A stretch of DNA of 5,234 nucleotides. Source: Pseudomonadota bacterium. GTDB lineage: Bacteria > Pseudomonadota > Alphaproteobacteria > Azospirillales > Azospirillaceae. The position numbers and the translations under genes were made by a program. The notes under the pieces are model-generated. The model made no database searches and was not told the DNA's origin. It was given only the letters and a program-made list of their open reading frames with translations. Below are positions 1 to 3,582 of this stretch, piece by piece. Numbering within the stretch: position 1 is the first letter of the stretch; every line of letters begins with the position of its first letter. The stretch spans positions 1-5,234 of the forward strand of contig JAEZHQ010000371.1 of the NCBI GenBank assembly GCA_023416455.1, written 5' to 3'.

Positions 1-294
1 GGCGTGGCCGGGCGCGGCGCGGCGCGGCGCGGCGGAGGGCGCGTCCGGTCCGGCCTCCGGGACGGTGCCGCGTTCCTCCGCGGTGTCGCCGATGATCGCC
101 GACACCGGCACGCCGCGTTCGGCGGCCAGCTTCTCCAGCGTGCCCTGGCTCAGGGACTGGGTCGTGCCGTTCAGGAAGTTGTTCAGCGCGTTGACGCTCA
201 GCCCGGCCGCCTTCGCCCAGCGCGACGGCCGCAGGCCGTGCCGGTCCATGAAGCGGCGCAGGGCCGCCCGCCGTTTGTCCGCAACGTCGTTCAT
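1..294 (-). CDS. Phage-repressor-like XRE helix-turn-helix regulator, C-terminus off the window
   Basis: The minus strand is open from an ATG at 294 to the window edge, giving 98 residues with no stop. It starts MNDVADKRRAALRRFMDRHG. Residues about 8-68 form a Cro/C1-type helix-turn-helix: KAAGLSVNALNNFLNG supplies the two core helices, followed by TLEKLAAERGVPVSAIIGD. Family knowledge: this domain binds operator DNA as a dimer. From about residue 70 the chain turns Pro/Ala/Gly-rich, like the hinge between the DNA-binding domain and an S24/LexA-type peptidase domain in phage repressors; that second domain would lie outside the window, so this is inference. No Shine-Dalgarno is visible before the ATG (the bases there read CTCCTGCC), so leaderless translation as in lambda cI is possible; an inner Met16 is the alternative start. 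It diverges from the gene at 425 across an operator-rich spacer and probably represses that gene and itself. Confidence 0.85.
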   Translation of the reverse strand, partial: MNDVADKRRAALRRFMDRHGLRPSRWAKAAGLSVNALNNFLNGTTQSLSQGTLEKLAAERGVPVSAIIGDTAEERGTVPEAGPDAPSAAPRRAAPGHA

Positions 295-310
295 GGCAGG
301 AGGATACCCG

Positions 311-380
311 TGATCACACAGGAGTGTGATTGCATCATGCTGTGATGTCCGCTTGTATCTCACAAGATGATGTGATGTCA
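311..380. promoter_or_regulatory. Divergent promoter/operator region with clustered TGTGAT half-sites
   Basis: By hand count this 70-base stretch is about 44% GC, against a surrounding 70-85%. It contains a perfect dyad at 313-330 (ATCACAC, spacer AGGA, GTGTGAT). A second dyad at 333-347 is CATCA-N5-TGATG, a third at 352-366 is CTTGT-N5-ACAAG, and a fourth at 360-375 is TCACA-N6-TGTGA. TGTGAT appears in direct orientation at 325, 341 and 371, and the copies at 341 and 371 extend to TGTGATGTC, 30 bases (about three helical turns) apart. The region lies between the leftward repressor-like gene (start 294) and the rightward gene (start 425), so the sites are best read as operators of that repressor overlapping divergent promoters. 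Candidate -35/-10 boxes are weak (for example TTGCAT at 330 with TTGTAT at 353, 17 bases apart), so I do not fix a promoter position. Confidence 0.7.
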
Positions 381-411
381 TGGGGCGCGGCGACCGCCGC
401 CGAGCCGAACC

Positions 412-417
412 GGAGGG
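412..417 (+). promoter_or_regulatory. Ribosome binding site fixing the start at 425
   Basis: GGAGGG ends 7 bases before the ATG at 425. The upstream in-frame ATG at 380 lies inside the operator region and has no such site, so 425 is preferred. Confidence 0.75.
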
Positions 418-424
418 ATCCCCC

Positions 425-1150
425 ATGACCGCCACGATGACCGCCACCACGATCGCGACCACCACCGCCACCGCCACCGCCTCTCCCTCCCCCCGCCGCG
501 CCGCGCCGCCCGCCCGGCGCACCGGCAGCCTGTGGGCGCTCCTCGTCTGGACCTACCGCGACCAGCGCGCCGACCGGGACGATGGGGGGTGGGACTGGAC
601 GCCGCCCCGCGTCAGCGGCGACGGCGTCGCCGCCATGATCCGCTGGGGCGAGCTGGAATGCCGGGTGGACGGCGGCCGCTGGAAGGGCCTGTCCGGTGCC
701 GAGCCGCACCGCGACGCCCAGGCGGTGGTGGCGCGGATGGCGACCCTGCCGGAGGCGGAACGGCGGCTGCTGGTCCGCCACGCCCGCACCGGCGTCCCTC
801 CGGAACGGCCGCGGCCCCACGCGCCGATGCCGGTGGAGCCGAGCCCCGCCGACATCGCCGAGGGCCGGGTGTCCTGGGGCCTGATCGACGGCGAGCGGGT
901 GTGGGTCCGGCGCGACGTCGCCGAGGTGGTGGTGGTCGGCCGCGACGGCACGGAACGGACCTTGCGGGCGCCCTACTGCCCGCTGGACTACGGCGTCAGC
1001 CCCTACGACGCCGCACTCGCCGAACAGCGCGCCGCCGCCTTCGAGGCGGCGCTCGCCCGGCTGGCCGCGGCGATGCGGGGCGTCGCGCTCACGCGCTGGG
1101 AGCTGACGGGGGCGGCCGAAGCGGCGGGGCCGCCTTTACCCACCAGGTAA
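425..1150 (+). CDS. Uncharacterised protein, probably prophage-type, divergent from the repressor
   Basis: The product has 241 residues. I do not recognise a named family with certainty. Residues 1-35 are low-complexity Thr/Ala and then Pro/Arg, encoded by runs of ACC and GCC codons; this segment is probably disordered. A folded region follows: LWALLVWTYRDQRAD (36-50), a Trp-rich stretch to about 90, LPEAERRLLVRHARTGVPPE (108-127), a probable beta-rich middle (WGLIDGERVWVRRDVAEVVV, 151-170), and an Ala-rich C-terminal helix ending TRWELTG (223-229). The combination of LLVWTYRDQ near the start, an ERxLLVRHAR helix and a final T-x-x-E-L-T-G reminds me of uncharacterised proteins in alphaproteobacterial prophages; this is memory-based inference. 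There is no signal peptide or membrane segment. Its position opposite a phage-type repressor, under clustered operators, suggests an early lytic or regulatory gene. It could instead be a chromosomal gene captured beside the repressor. Confidence 0.75.
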   Translation: MTATMTATTIATTTATATASPSPRRAAPPARRTGSLWALLVWTYRDQRADRDDGGWDWTPPRVSGDGVAAMIRWGELECRVDGGRWKGLSGAEPHRDAQAVVARMATLPEAERRLLVRHARTGVPPERPRPHAPMPVEPSPADIAEGRVSWGLIDGERVWVRRDVAEVVVVGRDGTERTLRAPYCPLDYGVSPYDAALAEQRAAAFEAALARLAAAMRGVALTRWELTGAAEAAGPPLPTR

Positions 1151-1190
1151 TCGACGGCGGCCCGCCGCCGGGGCGATGCTGGGCCGGTCC

Positions 1191-1220
1191 GGACGGGATG
1201 CGCCGCGCCGGCGCCCGTCC
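1191..1220 (+). other. GC-rich hairpin before the hydrolase gene
   Basis: GGACGGG (1191-1197) pairs perfectly with CCCGTCC (1214-1220). The 16-base loop contains the 10-base palindrome at 1205-1214. It lies in the 101-base gap between the genes ending at 1150 and starting at 1252, ending 20 bases before the ribosome binding site. There is no T run, so it is not a classical terminator. In DNA this rich in G and C a stem this size can arise by chance. Confidence 0.3.
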
Positions 1221-1251
1221 CCTCCGCTCCCGACCCGCACAGGAAGGTCCC

Positions 1252-2103
1252 ATGATGAACGCCGCCCCGCCGCAAGCCGGCCACCCCGCCGCCCCCGGCT
1301 TCGTCCGCACCGACGACGGTGTGGACCTCTTCGTCCGCGACTGGGGGCAGGGCGAGCCGGTCGTCTTCGTCTCCAGCTGGTCCCTGTCCTCGGACTCCTG
1401 GGCCTATCAGATGCTGCCCCTGGTGGAGCAGGGATTCCGCTGCGTCGCCTTCGACCGGCGCGGCCACGGCCGGTCCGGCGATCCGGGGAGCGGCGGCGGC
1501 TTCGACCGGCTGGCCGACGATCTCGCGGCCGTGCTCGACCGGCTGGATCTGCGCCGGGCCACGCTGGTCGGCCACTCCATGGGTCCCGGGGAGATCGTCC
1601 GCTGCCTGACGCGGCACGGAAGCGGCCGGGTGGCGCGGATCGTCATGCTGGGCACCATCACGCCCGGGCTCGCGCGCGGAGACGACGCCCCCGACGGCAT
1701 CGAGGCCGCCGTCTTCGAGACCTTCCGGTCCCAGTCGCTGATGCGGGACTTCCCGAAATGGCTGGAGGACAACGTCCGGCCCTTCATGGCGCCGGAAGGC
1801 TCGCCGGAGATGATGGCCTGGGTCAAGGGCATGGCCTTGCAGGCTTCCCTGAAGATGCTCCTGGATTGCCACCGCGCCATCGGGTCGGCGGATTTCCGCG
1901 AGGAGCTGGCGGCGATCAGCGTCCCGACCCTGGTCGTCCACGGCGACCGCGACGTCACCTGCCCGCTCGACCTCACCGGGCGGCGGACGGCCGCGATCAT
2001 GCCCAACGCCACGCTGTCCGTCTATGAAGGCGCGCCGCACGGGCTGTTCCTCACCCATATGGACCGGCTGAACCGCGATCTCCTGGCCTTCCTGCGGGCG
2101 TAG
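1252..2103 (+). CDS. Alpha/beta hydrolase, cofactor-free haloperoxidase/esterase group
   Basis: The protein has 283 residues, normal for the family, and is cytoplasmic with no signal peptide. Colinear family motifs are present: DDGVDLFVRDWG (21-32), then SSWSLSSDSW (41-50) where relatives have HG-F/W-P-L-S, FDRRGHGRS (67-75), the nucleophile elbow GHSMG with Ser109, HGDRD with the acid Asp234, and GAPHGLFLTH with His263. From memory, the Asp-to-His spacing (29) matches Streptomyces bromoperoxidase A2 and the C-terminal helix closely resembles it. The triad supports hydrolysis of esters or lactones; relatives also perform perhydrolysis and, in vitro, halogenation via peracids. The natural substrate is unknown. 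The usual His-Gly before the oxyanion-hole residue is Ser-Ser here (41-42), and the elbow continues G-P-G-E instead of the more usual G-G/T-G-E. AGGAAGG (1241-1247) lies 4 bases before ATG 1252 and 7 before ATG 1255, so either Met may be used. The regulator gene follows on the same strand after 127 bases. Confidence 0.93.
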   Translation: MMNAAPPQAGHPAAPGFVRTDDGVDLFVRDWGQGEPVVFVSSWSLSSDSWAYQMLPLVEQGFRCVAFDRRGHGRSGDPGSGGGFDRLADDLAAVLDRLDLRRATLVGHSMGPGEIVRCLTRHGSGRVARIVMLGTITPGLARGDDAPDGIEAAVFETFRSQSLMRDFPKWLEDNVRPFMAPEGSPEMMAWVKGMALQASLKMLLDCHRAIGSADFREELAAISVPTLVVHGDRDVTCPLDLTGRRTAAIMPNATLSVYEGAPHGLFLTHMDRLNRDLLAFLRA

Positions 2104-2128
2104 CCCGCGCCCCGTCCCAAGCGCGGGC
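2103..2128 (+). terminator. Stem-loop at the hydrolase stop codon, no T run
   Basis: GCCCGCGC (2103-2110) pairs perfectly with GCGCGGGC (2121-2128) over a 10-base loop, beginning at the last base of the TAG stop. The position suits transcript termination or 3'-end protection. The bases after it are GGCCGG, without T residues, so a classical intrinsic terminator is not supported. Confidence 0.4.
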
Positions 2129-2166
2129 GGCCGGTTGGCGACGGGGGCTGCGGCTGGTAATGTCGG

Positions 2167-2216
2167 GCAGGGCGGCGCCCCCGCCGCCGGGGAGCAGGGC
2201 GGCGCCCCCGCCGCCG
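2167..2216 (+). repeat. Two tandem 27-base-period hairpin repeats upstream of the regulator
   Basis: A 23-base sequence at 2167-2189 recurs exactly at 2194-2216, a period of 27. Each copy contains a perfect 7-bp inverted repeat, GGCGGCG-CCCC-CGCCGCC (2171-2188 and 2198-2215). The second hairpin ends 15 bases before the regulator ATG at 2231 and 6 bases before the AGGA at 2222. This could be an mRNA leader structure that affects translation or a pair of protein-binding sites. Because the period is nine codons, the repeat also reads as a nine-residue Gly/Ala/Pro repeat if translation began at the TTG at 2135. Confidence 0.7.
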
Positions 2217-2230
2217 ATGACAGGACCGCC

Positions 2231-3073
2231 ATGCCGGACACCGCCGTGCCGGGCAGAGCCCGCAACCAGACGCCGAAGCCGCCGGTGGGGGAAATGCTCC
2301 GCCTCTGGCGGCAGCGGCGCGGCCTCAGTCAGCTCGACCTCGCCTGCGAGGCGGGGATCTCCACGCGCCACCTCAGCTTCCTGGAGACCGGCCGTTCCCA
2401 GCCCAGCCGGACGATGCTGATCCATCTGGCGGAACGGCTCGACGTCCCGCTGCGCGGGCGCAACGCGCTTCTCGTCGCCGCCGGCTACGCCCCCTTCTAT
2501 TCCGAGCGCCGCCTGGACGATCCCGCCATGCAGGCGGCGCGCCGGGCGGTCGAGTCGGTGCTGGCCGGGCACGAGCCCTATCCGGCGCTCGCCATCGACC
2601 GGCATTGGAACCTCGTCGCCGCCAACCGGGCGGTCGCCCCGCTGCTGGGGGGCGCCGGACCCGGGCTCCTCCGGCCGCCGGTGAACGTCCTGCGCCTCAG
2701 CCTGCACCCCGCGGGCCTCGCGCCGCGCATCGAGAATCTGGCGCAATGGCGGGAGCACTGCCTGCACCGGCTGTCCCGCCAGATCGAGGCCGGCCCCGAT
2801 CCGGTCCTGGAGGCGCTGCGGGAGGAGCTGGCGGCCTATCCGGCGCCGGACCGTGCCGCCGGGACGGAGGACGCCGGCGACCGTCCGGCGGCGCACCCGG
2901 ACGTGGCGGTGCCGCTGCGGCTGCGCAGCGGGCCGGCGGTGCTGAACCTCATCGGCACGACCACGGTCTTCGGAACGGCCGTCGACGTCACCTTGTCCGA
3001 ACTGGCGATCGAAGCCTTCTTCCCGGCCGACCCGGCCACGGCGGAGGCGCTGCGGCGCGCCCTGGAGCCCTGA
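2231..3073 (+). CDS. XRE-family regulator with MmyB-like (MLTR) ligand-binding domain
   Basis: The product has 280 residues. Residues about 20-73 are a classic XRE helix-turn-helix: EMLRLWRQRRGLSQLDLA, then AGISTRHLSFLETGRSQPSR, where SQLDLACEAGISTRHLSF contributes the two DNA-contacting helices. Residues about 95-276 match the MmyB-like ligand-binding domain family (MLTR_LBD) in order: HEPYPALAIDRHWNLVAAN (114-132), NVLRLSLHPAGLAPRIEN (152-169) and a closing FFPADPATAEALRRAL (263-278). Family knowledge: these cytoplasmic regulators bind DNA near their own genes, and a PAS-like pocket binds small, often lipid-like, molecules. Such genes frequently neighbour dehydrogenases or hydrolases, so regulation of the adjacent hydrolase by its substrate or product is a reasonable inference. 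The usual layout is divergent; here the regulator follows on the same strand. The ATG at 2231 is preferred, with AGGA 5 bases upstream. A TTG at 2135 is in frame but would add only 32 low-complexity residues. Confidence 0.93.
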   Translation: MPDTAVPGRARNQTPKPPVGEMLRLWRQRRGLSQLDLACEAGISTRHLSFLETGRSQPSRTMLIHLAERLDVPLRGRNALLVAAGYAPFYSERRLDDPAMQAARRAVESVLAGHEPYPALAIDRHWNLVAANRAVAPLLGGAGPGLLRPPVNVLRLSLHPAGLAPRIENLAQWREHCLHRLSRQIEAGPDPVLEALREELAAYPAPDRAAGTEDAGDRPAAHPDVAVPLRLRSGPAVLNLIGTTTVFGTAVDVTLSELAIEAFFPADPATAEALRRALEP

Positions 3074-3097
3074 TCCGGCCGGGCCGGAGCGGTTTTT
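3074..3097 (+). terminator. Probable intrinsic terminator of the MLTR regulator gene
   Basis: Directly after the TGA stop, TCCGGC (3074-3079) pairs with GCCGGA (3083-3088) over a 3-base loop, followed by GCGG and then TTTTT (3093-3097). The T run starts 4 bases past the stem, which is somewhat loose for an intrinsic terminator. Confidence 0.55.
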
Positions 3098-3126
3098 CCG
3101 GGGGCGGCGACGATTTCTCGATTCCG

Positions 3127-3142
3127 TTAACGATTTGGTAAC
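3127..3142 (+). promoter_or_regulatory. CtrA-like box, TTAA-N7-GTAAC
   Basis: TTAA (3127-3130), seven bases, then GTAAC (3138-3142) differs by one base from TTAA-N7-TTAAC, the established binding motif of the alphaproteobacterial cell-cycle regulator CtrA. It sits in a locally AT-richer patch (about 3110-3170) between two terminators. No clear -35/-10 pair is visible around it. If functional it would serve the short interval ending at the terminator 3191-3227, or a longer transcript to the right. Confidence 0.3.
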
Positions 3143-3190
3143 TCCTGGTGCCCTATTGACTGTTCTCACAGCCCGAGGTGGGCGCGAACG

Positions 3191-3227
3191 AAACCCCGCA
3201 CGGCGGCAGCGCCGGAGCGGGGTTTTT
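3191..3227 (+). terminator. Strong intrinsic terminator without an obvious upstream gene
   Basis: AAACCCCGC (3191-3199) pairs perfectly with GCGGGGTTT (3217-3225). An inner stem CGGC/GCCG (3201-3204 with 3211-3214) continues after a small mismatch, and a TTTTT run spans 3223-3227. It lies about 94 bases past the terminator that follows the regulator gene, with no open reading frame of note in between. It therefore either backs up that terminator or ends a separate short transcript. Confidence 0.75.
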
Positions 3228-3374
3228 CCGTTGGCGGCCTCCGCCAGGCGGCCCGCCCGGCCTGGCCGCGGATCATGACAGCCTTCGGCGCCCGGAGGCG
3301 GCGCGCCGTCGTCGGCGCGAGCGTTCCCGTCCGATGCCGGGACAGGACGGTGGTAAGGATTGCACCGGATCACC

Positions 3375-3399
3375 GGAAAGGCGAAGCCTTCGCCTTTCC
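3375..3399. repeat. Perfect 11-bp inverted repeat with 3-base loop
   Basis: GGAAAGGCGAA (3375-3385) is exactly complementary to TTCGCCTTTCC (3389-3399) across the loop GCC. It is symmetric with no strand-specific T run, so it may be a repetitive extragenic palindrome-type element or the upper part of the terminator that begins six bases later. Only one copy is in the window. Confidence 0.65.
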
Positions 3400-3404
3400 C
3401 TCAC

Positions 3405-3434
3405 CCCGCCCGGCCCGGCCGCGGCGGGCTTTTT
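3405..3434 (+). terminator. Intrinsic terminator upstream of the metallopeptidase gene
   Basis: CCCGCC (3405-3410) pairs with GGCGGG (3423-3428), or alternatively GCCCG (3413-3417) with CGGGC (3425-3429), and TTTTT follows at 3430-3434. It would separate transcription of the left part of the window from the gene starting at 3583, so that gene probably has its own promoter between 3435 and 3582. Confidence 0.65.
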
Positions 3435-3451
3435 CATGCCGCAACCATGCC

Positions 3452-3485
3452 ATGGCGCCACCGGCGCCACTGAAGGTGGCGCCAT
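3452..3485 (+). repeat. Two mutually exclusive hairpins in the leader of the metallopeptidase gene
   Basis: ATGGCGCCACC (3452-3462) is exactly complementary to GGTGGCGCCAT (3475-3485), an 11-bp stem with a 12-base loop. Within that loop, GGCGCCAC (3463-3470) can instead pair with GTGGCGCC (3476-3483), an 8-bp stem with a 5-base loop that uses the same right arm. The two left arms share the direct repeat GGCGCCAC. This is either an alternative-fold leader RNA or a cluster of protein-binding half-sites. Confidence 0.55.
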
Positions 3486-3503
3486 TGAGGCGTCATTGAA
3501 AGG

Positions 3504-3521
3504 GCTGCCGCCGGAGGCAGC
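3504..3521 (+). other. Small hairpin between the leader repeat and the start codon
   Basis: GCTGCC (3504-3509) pairs with GGCAGC (3516-3521) over a 6-base loop. There is no T run. It lies 49 bases before the ribosome binding site at 3570. From 3522 to 3569 I see no further clear element and no convincing promoter. Confidence 0.35.
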
Positions 3522-3569
3522 GCCGCCGGTTCATGGGCCGGCCATCACAGGTCGCGACGGGATCAGGAC

Positions 3570-3576
3570 GGAGGAA
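3570..3576 (+). promoter_or_regulatory. Ribosome binding site fixing the start at 3583
   Basis: GGAGGAA ends 6 bases before the ATG at 3583. The same frame is open upstream to 3178, but that extension crosses two terminator-like hairpins and lacks such a site, so 3583 is chosen. Confidence 0.85.
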
Positions 3577-3582
3577 CGGCCG

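Noticed and set aside
310..345. An 11-codon plus-strand reading frame (GTG start, AGGAGG at 298-303) as a leader peptide
   Set aside because: It lies over the first operator and would need a transcript reading antisense through the repressor start; nothing else supports it.
335..820. A 161-residue minus-strand open frame overlapping the operator region and the gene at 425
   Set aside because: It contains a long Gly/Arg run mirroring the ACC/GCC codon repeats of the plus-strand gene, has no ribosome binding site and no motif.
1111..1137. Terminator-like stem (GGCGGCC with GGCCGCC, then TTT) at the end of the gene stopping at 1150
   Set aside because: It is inside the coding sequence, has only three T residues, and such stems arise by chance in this composition.
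2135..2230. TTG start giving the MLTR regulator 32 extra residues
   Set aside because: There is no ribosome binding site, the extension is low-complexity, and AGGA before ATG 2231 gives a family-typical N-terminus. Kept only as an alternative because the repeat period is in frame.
1003..2265. A 420-residue open frame on the minus strand across the hydrolase
   Set aside because: The opposite strand encodes the hydrolase with an intact triad; this frame shows only low-complexity composition.
2051..3373. A 440-residue open frame on the minus strand across the MLTR regulator
   Set aside because: It is the complement of a clearly recognisable XRE/MmyB-like gene and would run through two terminator-like hairpins.
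3178..3582. Upstream extension of the metallopeptidase gene to a GTG at 3178
   Set aside because: The extra 135 codons cross two terminator-like hairpins and inverted repeats, look like translated non-coding DNA, and the ribosome binding site at 3570-3576 points to 3583.
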